Origin: Verrucomicrobiaceae bacterium
GTDB taxonomy: Bacteria; Verrucomicrobiota; Verrucomicrobiia; Verrucomicrobiales; Verrucomicrobiaceae
DNA: 64,000 nucleotides
Direction: 5' to 3'
NCBI GenBank assembly: GCA_947458455.1
Contig: CANGYJ010000001.1
Coordinates: forward strand, 310,001-374,000
The position numbers were made by a program, and so were the translations under genes. Below, one piece after another: positions 55,001 to 62,574 of the stretch. Position 1 is the stretch's first letter. The number at the start of each line of letters is the position of its first letter. The notes under the pieces are model-generated. The model ran no database searches. It was not told the DNA's origin and worked only from the letters and a program-made list of their open reading frames with translations.

Positions 55001-56606
55001 CCTCGCCAGTCAAGCCGCCCAGGCCCAGCCGAACCAGCAGCTCAATCAAGACCCCGCCCAGCAAGCCACCGCCCAGGCCCAGATGAAGGCCAACGAACTC
55101 GCCGCCCTCATCGAGCCGCAAACCGCTGCCGCCCGCGCCGATCTCGCCATTCTCACCCCCGAGGTCAGCGACATGATGAAGAAGGTCGCCGCCGATTTGA
55201 AGAAAACGCAAGAGCAGACCCAAAACGCCGCCAACGAAGCCAAAGCCGAAAAACCCGTCGCCGCCGTCGCGGAGAGGGCGCAGGCCTTAAAGGCCGAAAA
55301 TGCTGAAAACACCGAGAAAATGGCCGCTTTGCAGGCTGCCCTGCGTCAGGAAGCCAACGCGGCCGATTTGACGCAAAAACCCGAAATGCAGATGGCCCGC
55401 GCCGCCGATGTCGCCCTGGCCCAAATGCAGAAAAACACCCCTCAAATTGCCCAGAACCTCAAGCAAGCCGCTCAGGCCACCCAAAGCCAACCCCAGGCCC
55501 AAAATTTGCAGCAAGCCGCCGATGCTCAGCAGCAAGCCGCCCAGGCTTTGAACCAGCTCGCTCAAAACATGCAGAAGCTCGAAGACGGCCAGCAGCTCAC
55601 TGAAGGCGAACAAGCCGCCATGGCCGGGATGGAGCAGGAACTCGGCGTCCAAGAGCCGCTCGACGAATCCTACCAGCGAGCCCAGGAACTCGCCGAAATG
55701 GCTCAAAACGCCAAAGAGAACCCGCAGGCCGTGTTAGCCGCCCTTGAAAAAGAGCTGCCGAAAAACCCCGCCATGCAGAAAGCCCTCGCCACCCTCGCCA
55801 AAGACACCGCGCAGCAAAGCGAGGCCGCCGTCGCCAAGGAAAGTCAGCAGCTCAGCAGCACCGGCATGGCCACCCTCGAAGCCGCGAACGACCTCAAACG
55901 CGTCGCCCGCCATCAGGACCGCCTGGGCGACAAACCCGCCGCCCAAACCACCGCCGAAGCCGCCCAGGCCCTCGAAGCCGCCGGCAAGCAAGCCCAAGCC
56001 ACCCAAGCCACGCCCCAGGCCAATCCCCAAGCCGCCCAGCAAGCCCAAGCCAACGCCGCCCAGGCCGCCAAAGCCGCCGAAGCCACCAACAGTAAAACCG
56101 CGCCGCCCCTTTTCACCAGTCCCCTCGCCCAAATGCAGGGCCAAATGCTCGCCCAAGCCCTCGACCAAATCGACGCGCAGCTCAATCCCGCTGCCCAATC
56201 CGGTCAACAAGGTCAGCAAAGTCAATCCGGTCAGCAGGGCCAGCAGCAGCAAGCCGCCCAAAACAGCCTCAACCAAGCCCAACAAGCCCAGCAGCAGCAA
56301 ATGGCCGACAGCCGCAACAGCGGCCAAACGCCGGGCCAGCAGCCCAGCCCGCAGCAGATGGCTCAGAACCAAAAAGAGAGCCAGCAAAACGGCGCTCAGA
56401 GCAACGAAGGCGGCAACAAGAGCCAACTCGTCAAAGCCGAAGGCGAGCTCGGCACCATCACCGTCCTCGTCCCCGGTGATTGGGGCCACCTCCCCCAAAA
56501 AATGGCCGACGACCTCACCGAAGCCACCCGCACCGAAGCCGCCCCCGAATACCGCGCCGCCATCGAAAGCTACTACAAAGCCATTGCTCAGAAGGCGAAG
56601 AAGTAA
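52020..56606 (+). CDS. DUF4175-like giant membrane protein with long Ala/Gln coiled coil
   Basis: A 1528-aa protein starting at 52020 (MNLTLRPATLAALDAFRARR). Two N-terminal TM helices (ALLCAIAFALAAFTVIALL, LATYAGAAFAAWKVAL) and a third near residue 155 are followed by Ig-like beta domains (PASLKITIAEPAPAS, IVPPQYTGLPETKLTEDQG, LPPTAQITEPAQQIELLP) to about residue 500. Then comes about 900 residues of Ala/Gln/Glu/Lys-rich heptads (RADSLAKQTRELTKSLDQV onward). The C-terminus ends GDWGHLPQKMADDLTEATR then EYRAAIESYYKAIAQKAKK. Homologues often neighbour MoxR/VWA/BatA genes, not present here. Envelope scaffold is the likely role. Its final about 105 bp is repeated, decayed, at 57544. Confidence 0.72.
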   Translation: MNLTLRPATLAALDAFRARRASLLKTRALLCAIAFALAAFTVIALLDRAWFMPDAIRPWFTLATYAGAAFAAWKVALRFISQAKGQTGAAKLIESAEPALRERLLAAVELSASTDVKDSAEFRERLQDDVAKAVEGVDWDSRLPSRSLKPWFLAAFGTAAAVGGLCFIPQLHLPGFLARAAVPFANFERPASLKITIAEPAPASTLAPIGSEVPLIIETEGAKAATATLEILTDGSRPRKIELTAFGSNRFDGLVPVGQNDIQYRVHAEDAITPWHTLSARARPRIVSFEKTIVPPQYTGLPETKLTEDQGDLEALEGSTVKLTLTANQPLKSTEIVLNADLAEKKTIASTLTKNTVSTVNTVIEVTPASATWLAALISAETGFTNEETTPWRITSIPDLPPTAQITEPAQQIELLPDEAVRLTGLATDDVGLAAVTLSHAINGTKWTETPLVITKATKEAQVTHLLLLAPLGVKAGDAVLLKLIATDLKGQKAESQTVRVILLEQTIDPRQRDWAENQRRLAQRADSLAKQTRELTKSLDQVRKQEKKDPAQADTALAKAQSELEQVKEQSEQLWTDLKEAAKNAPNQLDAAEAQLLGEKLAQLRREALPKMAALEKGDTEQLDALKKASRVADAAADAIASAAKAFANEDTAKIAAQESQQLQRQAKLLTENALPANRDANQRPQWQEQQRAMIAQTEALKKDLITLDETSRQRHAGQLKNLDKQLTETATDLNASLDKPDQTKSPEHLYGASDNLRNRLQQTADATRTIAEQATKEAEARREQLMRQDNPALVALTEARQALSEAEAAAKKPDKKPKQEKDGLTPAERAQQKLAEASKQLQDQAELREQNQLTNTQAALDTNRASRAIDELAQNFQKAATPEEIAAAKAQTEKLAQIARTLEADAAIQEAAQALASAQQAAMQPANKQDLPQTAALAKSAAETLAEAQNQLNRTTIAAELTKQNPQAANQLRQLSEEAKNTAKNAAEQNKTLASQAAQAQPNQQLNQDPAQQATAQAQMKANELAALIEPQTAAARADLAILTPEVSDMMKKVAADLKKTQEQTQNAANEAKAEKPVAAVAERAQALKAENAENTEKMAALQAALRQEANAADLTQKPEMQMARAADVALAQMQKNTPQIAQNLKQAAQATQSQPQAQNLQQAADAQQQAAQALNQLAQNMQKLEDGQQLTEGEQAAMAGMEQELGVQEPLDESYQRAQELAEMAQNAKENPQAVLAALEKELPKNPAMQKALATLAKDTAQQSEAAVAKESQQLSSTGMATLEAANDLKRVARHQDRLGDKPAAQTTAEAAQALEAAGKQAQATQATPQANPQAAQQAQANAAQAAKAAEATNSKTAPPLFTSPLAQMQGQMLAQALDQIDAQLNPAAQSGQQGQQSQSGQQGQQQQAAQNSLNQAQQAQQQQMADSRNSGQTPGQQPSPQQMAQNQKESQQNGAQSNEGGNKSQLVKAEGELGTITVLVPGDWGHLPQKMADDLTEATRTEAAPEYRAAIESYYKAIAQKAKK

Positions 56607-56612
56607 GGGCCA

Positions 56613-56990
56613 CTAAGCTGTAGCCAACTCGTGAACTTCCTGAGTCTGTTCCGAAGCCGTTTTGGCTGTAGGCATCTTCGAGCGAATGATCTCAGCAGCC
56701 TTACGCAGCCAACGTGTAGCCTCCTCAACGGACTCGGTCACACCAAGCACATGCGTGATGTCGCCAAACCTTAGCATCACCTCCCATTCATCCCTCTCCG
56801 TCAGGTTCAGCGCAAAACCGCGGAAGTCCTCCGGCGAAACCATCGCTCCATGGTAGCAATCCGGTCCAGTTCCCTCAAAAAGAAGGATATTCCCCTCGGC
56901 AAAGTCCACGCACACACTGGAGTCTCTGTCCTCCAGATTGATGAACATGGCTCGCTCAGTGGTTTTAAAGCTACGGATTCTTTTACTCAT
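56613..56990 (-). CDS. Hypothetical protein, second gene of the flanked cassette
   Basis: A 125-aa protein (MSKRIRSFKTTERAMFINLE) with no recognised domain. Beta-rich N-terminus, then EWEVMLRFGDITHVLGVTES and the helix VEEATRWLRKAAEIIRSKM. A GTG start at 57020 would overlap the upstream stop as GTGA and is possible. It might act as a partner or immunity-like protein for the upstream gene, given their overlap. Codon and base use here look less G/C-rich than neighbours, a hint of transfer. Confidence 0.6.
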   Translation of the reverse strand: MSKRIRSFKTTERAMFINLEDRDSSVCVDFAEGNILLFEGTGPDCYHGAMVSPEDFRGFALNLTERDEWEVMLRFGDITHVLGVTESVEEATRWLRKAAEIIRSKMPTAKTASEQTQEVHELATA

Positions 56991-57016
56991 GGCTTTGGGG
57001 GTGTGAGAGGCGGCGA

Positions 57017-57499
57017 TCACTCTTGCCGGAAGGTTTTCAAGACTTCGGTCATTAACTTGATACGCCCTTGTCTCACTTTTGGCAAGACGACACCCAGGAC
57101 TTGATTCACGACTTCAGTCACCCAGGTGACACAGTTATGCGCCCCCGGATGGTCATCGGGATTAAAACTGTAAACTCCTCGCGGCCCAGGCTTCGCCTTT
57201 TCAGCTAACTCTTCGATATGCCAGGGATTGGCTGGCCAGTGCCTAGCGATCAGATTGGCATCACCACACGCATGTTTTTCGATCATGATTTCATCCACGA
57301 TGACGTATCCAGGCACCACATGATCGAAGAGATACTCACGCCATTTCGTCACGCTTTGGTACTCAGCAGGCAAGTCGAGAACTTTAAAAACATACCCCCG
57401 AAACTCGACTGCCTCTTTCTCTTTTTGCCACGCCAAGAACATGTGCCCCGGCTCGTGATCCTCGGGAATCGAAGGCGAAAGATAGACGCTGACTGTCAT
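57017..57499 (-). CDS. Hypothetical protein, possible permuted papain-like (His before Cys) fold
   Basis: A 160-aa protein (MTVSVYLSPSIPEDHEPGHM). It carries an early histidine in EPGHMFLAWQKE, where papain-like NlpC/LRAT proteins place a strand with catalytic His, and a late cysteine in GAHNCVTWVTEVVNQVLG, a typical N-C-x-x-W helix start. That order would fit a circularly permuted NlpC/P60 or LRAT-like fold and an amidase or acyltransferase role, but the match is weak. It is translated before the 56613 gene, with overlapping ends. Together they lie between two copies of the DUF4175-like 3' end. Confidence 0.55.
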   Translation of the reverse strand: MTVSVYLSPSIPEDHEPGHMFLAWQKEKEAVEFRGYVFKVLDLPAEYQSVTKWREYLFDHVVPGYVIVDEIMIEKHACGDANLIARHWPANPWHIEELAEKAKPGPRGVYSFNPDDHPGAHNCVTWVTEVVNQVLGVVLPKVRQGRIKLMTEVLKTFRQE

Positions 57500-57543
57500 T
57501 TCACCTGAGCCATAGACTGCAAGCCGCGATAGACAACCTGCCT

Positions 57544-57629
57544 ATGGCCGACGACCTCACCGAAGCCGACGTCGAATACCGTGCCGCCACGGAAGCTTCA
57601 GAGCCATCGCCGAGAAGGCGAAGAATTAG
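57544..57629 (+). pseudogene. Decayed duplicate of the DUF4175-like gene 3' end
   Basis: The first 24 bases from ATGGCCGACGACCTCACCGA repeat 56502-56525 exactly. After a 13-base deletion the similarity continues through GAATACCGTGCCGCCA and a last shared block GAGAAGGCGAAGAA before TAG. Compared with 56502-56606, frame is lost. The two copies flank the minus-strand gene pair 56613..57499. Confidence 0.8.
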
Positions 57630-57701
57630 CCTGCTGGTGGCGCAACAACCCCACTTTGCCAGTTTCTTCCGGCGTGGAGCTTGCTAGGGAGCACGCCCCA
57701 C

Positions 57702-59594
57702 ATGTCGCCCCCCATCACTCAAGCTGTCATCTCCGCCAAAGACCTGCGCCTGCAATTCAGCCTCCAGCAGGTTTTCAATGACGCCACGATGAGCGTGCAT
57801 GAGGGCGAGAAACTGGGACTCGTGGGACGTAATGGCAGTGGCAAGACGAGCCTGATGCGCATCATCGCGGGCGCGGAGAAGCCGGATAGCGGTACGGTCT
57901 CGCGTCGCAATGGCATGATCGTGGGCTATCTGGCGCAGGAGTTCACCCTCGATGAGGAGGCCACGGTGCTCGACAACGTGCGATCAGGAGCCAAAACACT
58001 GCTCGAAATGGTTTCACGCTACGAATCCGGTGATTACACGGAGGACCAGGAGAGCGAATTGCTGCATCAAATCCAGCTTCACGATGGCTGGGGCGTGGAG
58101 ACCCATATCACGACGGCGATGAATGAACTAGGCCTGCCGGCCGGGGATCGCCTGGTGAAAGGTCTCTCCGGTGGGGAGAAGCGTCGCGTGGCCCTCGCTC
58201 GCACGCTGGTGGCGCAGCCGGATCTTCTGCTGCTCGATGAGCCGACGAACCATCTCGATGCGGAGTCCATCGAGTGGCTGGAGAAGTTCCTCGTCAGCTT
58301 CAGCGGCGCGGTGCTTTTTGTGACGCATGACCGCTACTTCCTCGACCGCATTGCCACGCGCATCATCGAGATCGACGATGCCCGCATCTATAGCCATCCG
58401 GGCAATTACAGCGACTATTTGGAGAGCAAGGCGCTGCGTGAATCCGTGGAGATGAACACCGAGCGCCGTCGCCAGGCCTTCTTGAGGAAGGAACTGGAGT
58501 TTGTGCGTGCCGGGGTCAAAGCCCAGCGCAGCAAGGCACGCACGCGGCTGGATGAGTTTGATCGCGTGGCGGCCATTGATGCACCGGAGGAGGAACTGGT
58601 GATGGATTTGATCATTCCGCCCGCTCCACAGCTCGCGAACACCATCGTGGAGGCAAAGGACATCGGCGCCCACATCGGGGATCGTTGGCTCTTCTCGCAT
58701 CTCGATCTCAATTTCGAGCCTGGCACCTGCACCGGCATCATCGGGCGCAATGGCCTGGGTAAAACGACGCTACTCCGCCTGCTCATGGGGCTCCAGCAGC
58801 CGGTGGAAGGCCGCGTGGTAATCGGCAAGCGCACGATCTTCAACTACGTGGATCAGCAGCGCCTGCTGCTCGATCCTGAAAAAAGCGTGATGGAAGAGGT
58901 CGCGGGACCAAACAGCGATTTCGTGCAGTTCGGCGATGAGAAGCTGCATGTGCGCACCTACTTGAAGCGCTTCCTTTTCACCGATGAACGCGTCACGATG
59001 CGAGTGAAGGAACTCAGCGGCGGCGAGCAGAGCCGCGTGCTCCTCGCCAAGATCCTCCGCCGTGGGGGGAACTTCCTCATCCTCGATGAGCCGACGAATG
59101 ACCTCGACCTCGCCACCATGCGTGTGCTGGAGGAGGCCGTGCTGGCCTTTGGCGGCTGCGTGTTGGTGGTGAGTCACGACCGCTACTTCCTCGACCGCGT
59201 GTGTGATCGCATCCTTGCCTTTGAAGGCGACGGACGCCTCCACGAGTGTGCCGGGAACTACAGTTACTACCAGGAAAAGCGGGCGAAGCAGGCTGCTGCC
59301 GAGGCGGCTCTCGCCAACGCGACGGTGAAAAAGGACAAGCCAGCCGTCGCCACCGAAAAACCTCGCAAAATGACCAATCGCGAGGCTCGCGAGCATGCGG
59401 AGCTGGAAGGCCAGATCGCTGCTCTCGAAGCCGAAATCGCCGGAATGGAGGCTGAACTCAGCAATCCGGAGACTTTCGTGAAACTCGGCGCTGGCACGAA
59501 TGACTTCATCGCCAAGCTGGAGAGCAAAAAAGCCGAGCTCGATGCCAAATTCACCCGCTGGGCCGAATTGGAGGAGCTCAAAGCCCTGGAATGA
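57702..59594 (+). CDS. ABC-F family ATP-binding protein (Uup/EttA-like)
   Basis: Start at 57702 (MSPPITQAVISAKDLRLQFS) with GGGAG upstream. Two complete ABC modules and no TM: Walker A GRNGSGKTS and GRNGLGKTT, signatures LSGGEKRRVALA and LSGGEQSRVLLA, Walker B LLLLDEPTNHLD and FLILDEPTNDLD, H-loop THDRYFLD and SHDRYFLD. The linker between modules and a C-terminal Ala/Lys/Glu coiled coil (about residue 540 on) place it in the ABC-F class, acting on ribosomes or DNA structures (Uup) rather than transport. At 630 aa it is full length. Confidence 0.93.
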   Translation: MSPPITQAVISAKDLRLQFSLQQVFNDATMSVHEGEKLGLVGRNGSGKTSLMRIIAGAEKPDSGTVSRRNGMIVGYLAQEFTLDEEATVLDNVRSGAKTLLEMVSRYESGDYTEDQESELLHQIQLHDGWGVETHITTAMNELGLPAGDRLVKGLSGGEKRRVALARTLVAQPDLLLLDEPTNHLDAESIEWLEKFLVSFSGAVLFVTHDRYFLDRIATRIIEIDDARIYSHPGNYSDYLESKALRESVEMNTERRRQAFLRKELEFVRAGVKAQRSKARTRLDEFDRVAAIDAPEEELVMDLIIPPAPQLANTIVEAKDIGAHIGDRWLFSHLDLNFEPGTCTGIIGRNGLGKTTLLRLLMGLQQPVEGRVVIGKRTIFNYVDQQRLLLDPEKSVMEEVAGPNSDFVQFGDEKLHVRTYLKRFLFTDERVTMRVKELSGGEQSRVLLAKILRRGGNFLILDEPTNDLDLATMRVLEEAVLAFGGCVLVVSHDRYFLDRVCDRILAFEGDGRLHECAGNYSYYQEKRAKQAAAEAALANATVKKDKPAVATEKPRKMTNREAREHAELEGQIAALEAEIAGMEAELSNPETFVKLGAGTNDFIAKLESKKAELDAKFTRWAELEELKALE

Positions 59595-59621
59595 TTTCAG
59601 CTGCTGTTTCCATTGATCATC

Positions 59622-60803
59622 ATGCCCCCCCTCTCTGACCTTCTTTCCGATGAATCCCTCCGTGCGGAGGAGTTTCCGCTTGTGCGTGACAGCATCTTCC
59701 TGGCTCATGCCGGCGTCACGATCCTGCCCCGGCGAGTGGTGCGGGTGATGCAGGAGCATCTGGAGCAGAGCTGCCTGCGCATGCAGGAGTATCCCGAGGC
59801 TTGGAAAGCGGTCACGGAGACGCGTGGCATCGCGGCGGGACTGATCGGGGCGAAGGTTTCCGAGATCTCCCTGCTCGGGCCGACCTCCGTCGGCTTGAGT
59901 CTCGTCGCTGCCGGGCTGCCCTGGAAGGCGGGCGATGAGGTGGTGATGAACCCTGATGACTATCCGGCGAATGTTTATCCCTGGCGTGAACTGGAGCGAC
60001 AGGGCGTGATCGTTCACGAACTGAAACCCGCCTCACTCGGCGAGATCACGCCGGATCTTGTCGAGGCCGCTTTGACGCCACGCACGCGGTTGGTGGCCCT
60101 GGCTTCGTGCCATTACCTCAGCGGCTACCGCCTTGATGTGGATGCCATCGGCCAGTTGGTGCGGAGCAGGGGGATTTGGTTCTGCCTCGATGCCATCCAA
60201 ACGGTCGGTGCCTTTGAGACGCGAGTTGATCATGTGGATTTCCTCTCAGCAGACTCACACAAATGGATGCTCGGGCCGATGACGGCAGGGATCTTTTATG
60301 TGCGGGATGAATGGCAGGACATTCTGCGGCCTGGACTGCTCGGTTCATGGAATGTGCGCAGCCCCAATTTCATCGCCCAGGCGGGCATCGAGTTCGAGCG
60401 AGGTGGACGTCGCTATGAGCCGGGTGCTTTGAACATCAACGGCATCCTCGGCATGCGTGCAGGCATCGAGCTGATCGAGGAGATGGGCTTGCCAGCCATC
60501 AGCCAGCAGCTCATCCGGCTCAAAACACGACTGCACGAGCGGCTGACTCCACTGGGCTTTGAATTCCTCGGTCCACCGCCCGAGAGTCCGGCGGCCTCCG
60601 GCATCACGACGGTGTGGCATCCGCAGTTGAAGCTGGAGCCGATTCAGGAAGGTCTCGCGGCTCGGCGCATCGCGGTGTCTCTGCGGCACACGCGGGATGG
60701 CCGGGCGCACATCCGCTTTAGCCCGCACTTTTACAATACCGTCACGGAAATGGACCGTGTGGCCGATGCCGTGGCAGAACTGGTGGCTGCACAAGGCGAT
60801 TGA
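59622..60803 (+). CDS. Class V aminotransferase (SufS/IscS-superfamily)
   Basis: The start at 59622 gives MPPLSDLLSDESLRAEEFPL. Fold-type I PLP features: GPTSVGLSLVAAGLP, ALASCHYLSGYRLDVDAIG, WFCLDAIQTVGAFE with Asp190 binding PLP, and SADSHKWMLGPMTAG with the Schiff-base Lys214. The cysteine-desulfurase active Cys loop is not obvious, so it is more likely a kynureninase/isopenicillin-epimerase-like aminotransferase. Substrate unknown. It lies 27 bp after the ABC-F gene and 32 bp before the BI-1 family gene, so the three may be co-transcribed. Confidence 0.88.
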   Translation: MPPLSDLLSDESLRAEEFPLVRDSIFLAHAGVTILPRRVVRVMQEHLEQSCLRMQEYPEAWKAVTETRGIAAGLIGAKVSEISLLGPTSVGLSLVAAGLPWKAGDEVVMNPDDYPANVYPWRELERQGVIVHELKPASLGEITPDLVEAALTPRTRLVALASCHYLSGYRLDVDAIGQLVRSRGIWFCLDAIQTVGAFETRVDHVDFLSADSHKWMLGPMTAGIFYVRDEWQDILRPGLLGSWNVRSPNFIAQAGIEFERGGRRYEPGALNINGILGMRAGIELIEEMGLPAISQQLIRLKTRLHERLTPLGFEFLGPPPESPAASGITTVWHPQLKLEPIQEGLAARRIAVSLRHTRDGRAHIRFSPHFYNTVTEMDRVADAVAELVAAQGD

Positions 60804-60835
60804 CCTCGAAGCTGCCTTTCCCTAATCTCTCGGCC

Positions 60836-61585
60836 ATGCGCACCTCGAACCCCACGCTGAACGACTCCGTTTTCGAACACTCCCGCCTTGCCTCGCCTGC
60901 CGGCGCGGTGATGACCCTGAATGGCACCGTGCTAAAAACCGGCATCCTCGCGGTGCTGCTGGTGACGGCGGCAAGTTGGAGCTGGAAGATCGCCATGGGC
61001 GAAACGGGCGCTCCAGCGTGGTTCAGCACGGCACTGATGTTTGGCTGGATCGCTCCGCTCGGTCTCTCGCTCATCATTGCCTTTGTGCCAAAGACCGCTC
61101 CGGCTCTGGCACCCTTGTATGCCATCACGAAAGGCATCCTCGTGGGCATGATCTCGGCGATGTATGAGCGGCAATTCGGCGGCATCGTGCTCACGGCGGT
61201 GATGCTGACCTGCGGCATTCTCTTTGCGCTGCTAGCGGCCTACAGCACCGGCCTGATCAAGCCGAGCGAGAACTTCAAGCTCGGCATGTTTGCCGCCACG
61301 GCAGGCGTGGCCTTGTTTTATCTCGGCACGTGGGTGCTTTCGATGTTTGGCATCCAGGTGCCGGGCATTTTTGGCAATGGCTGGATCAGCATCGCCTTCT
61401 CCGGCTTTGTCGTCGTGCTGGCGGCGTTGAACCTCGTGCTCGATTTTGATTTCATCGAGAATGGCTGCGCGGGCGGTGCTCCGAAGCACATGGAATGGTA
61501 TGCGGCCTTCGGGCTGCTCGTGACACTCGTCTGGCTCTACCTCGAAATCCTGCGCCTGCTCTCGAAGCTCAACAGCCGCAATTGA
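60836..61585 (+). CDS. Bax inhibitor-1/YccA family membrane protein
   Basis: Start at 60836 (MRTSNPTLNDSVFEHSRLAS) gives 249 aa with about seven TM helices: GTVLKTGILAVLLVTAASWS, FGWIAPLGLSLIIAFV, AITKGILVGMISAMYE, FGGIVLTAVMLTCGILFALL, LFYLGTWVLSMF, WISIAFSGFVVVLAALNLVL, and FGLLVTLVWLYLEILRLL. F-I-E-N-G and the final E-I-L-R-L-L are typical of the bacterial YccA/BI-1-like group (UPF0005). Function: inner-membrane pH-gated Ca leak or protease-regulating protein in other bacteria. Confidence 0.9.
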   Translation: MRTSNPTLNDSVFEHSRLASPAGAVMTLNGTVLKTGILAVLLVTAASWSWKIAMGETGAPAWFSTALMFGWIAPLGLSLIIAFVPKTAPALAPLYAITKGILVGMISAMYERQFGGIVLTAVMLTCGILFALLAAYSTGLIKPSENFKLGMFAATAGVALFYLGTWVLSMFGIQVPGIFGNGWISIAFSGFVVVLAALNLVLDFDFIENGCAGGAPKHMEWYAAFGLLVTLVWLYLEILRLLSKLNSRN

Positions 61586-61623
61586 TCCGCTTTCTTGTTT
61601 AACTCCACCCCTCCAGCTCGCGC

Positions 61624-62304
61624 ATGAAAAACACGCTATTCGCTCTTTTCGCCCTTGCCACCGCATCCCTGGCCAATCCCGAAATCGCCAACGTTGTCAC
61701 GCAAGAATACGGCGTGGCCGTCGCGGAAGGCATTTTGCTTCTTCAAGCTCCCGCCAGCGCTGGCGAGCCGGTGAAGTGGTCCGTCTATGCTCGTGATCCT
61801 TTCCGCACCGGTCAGCTCATCAAAACGGAGCTGACTCAGCAGGGCCGAAGCTGGGTGGTGAAGCCCGCCGGAGCCGATGACGATCTGCTGCGTGCCACAC
61901 CGCCGACCACCATCGCCTTCAACCGCGTGAAATACACCTCCACCGAAGCTCGCGGCATCGCCGCTCGCGCCGCCGTGGATGCAAAGACGACCTTTGCCAC
62001 GATCGAGTATCAACTCGCCTGCAACAAAGCCGATACCGCGCCGGAGTGGGGTCTCGCCTTGCTTGATACCGCGGGCGTCGAAGTGGGCTTCCTGCTCGTG
62101 AATGCCGAAACAGGCCTCATCACGCATCAGCAGTGGGCCAGCCAAATGGCTGCCGCACCGAAGAGCGGCGATATCGAAGGCGGTGAAAAAGGTGCCCGAG
62201 CGGCGCAGGAGGTCAAAGATGCCGCCCGCCGTGCCTGGAACTGGACCGATGGGGCTCGCAAGGAAACGAAGAGCTTCTTCAAAGAGCTGTTCCGCCGGAA
62301 TTGA
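61624..62304 (+). CDS. Exported protein of unknown function
   Basis: A 226-aa protein with signal peptide MKNTLFALFALATASLANPE. The mature part (VKWSVYARDPFRTGQLIKTE, RVKYTSTEARGIAARAAVDA, GVEVGFLLVNAETGLITHQQ) has no recognised domain. The C-terminal 45 residues are charged and helical (EKGARAAQEVKDAARRAWNW, ARKETKSFFKELFRRN). It follows the BI-1 gene by 38 bp. Confidence 0.7.
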   Translation: MKNTLFALFALATASLANPEIANVVTQEYGVAVAEGILLLQAPASAGEPVKWSVYARDPFRTGQLIKTELTQQGRSWVVKPAGADDDLLRATPPTTIAFNRVKYTSTEARGIAARAAVDAKTTFATIEYQLACNKADTAPEWGLALLDTAGVEVGFLLVNAETGLITHQQWASQMAAAPKSGDIEGGEKGARAAQEVKDAARRAWNWTDGARKETKSFFKELFRRN

Positions 62305-62574
62305 TTGTCAGCCGAGCGCTGTTTGGAAACCCCTTCCAGTCTCTGTGTCCCTCCGTGATCTCTGTGGTCGAGCATCCAGCTTCGCCACAGATCGCAAGGC
62401 CCCCTTGGGCCTGGGATGTGGAGCAGGGGTTCTTCTGGTTCCCCAAGCCAGATCGACAAGGGAATGGGGACAAAGGAATGATGGATGGGATTCCCCTGTC
62501 CACATTCCTCTGTCTTCATCATGCAAGTTAGTCGGGAGGTGAACGAGGAAACCGAATCTTCGGACGAGGTTCAG

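Noticed and set aside
53031-55223. 730-aa minus-strand Gly/Leu-rich ORF
   Set aside because: Shadow of the Ala/Gln-rich coil in the DUF4175-like gene; the composition mirrors that coding bias.
62305-62574. Possible small gene between the exported protein and the ABC exporter
   Set aside because: Short ORFs on both strands overlap each other and none has a credible start or composition; treated as intergenic.
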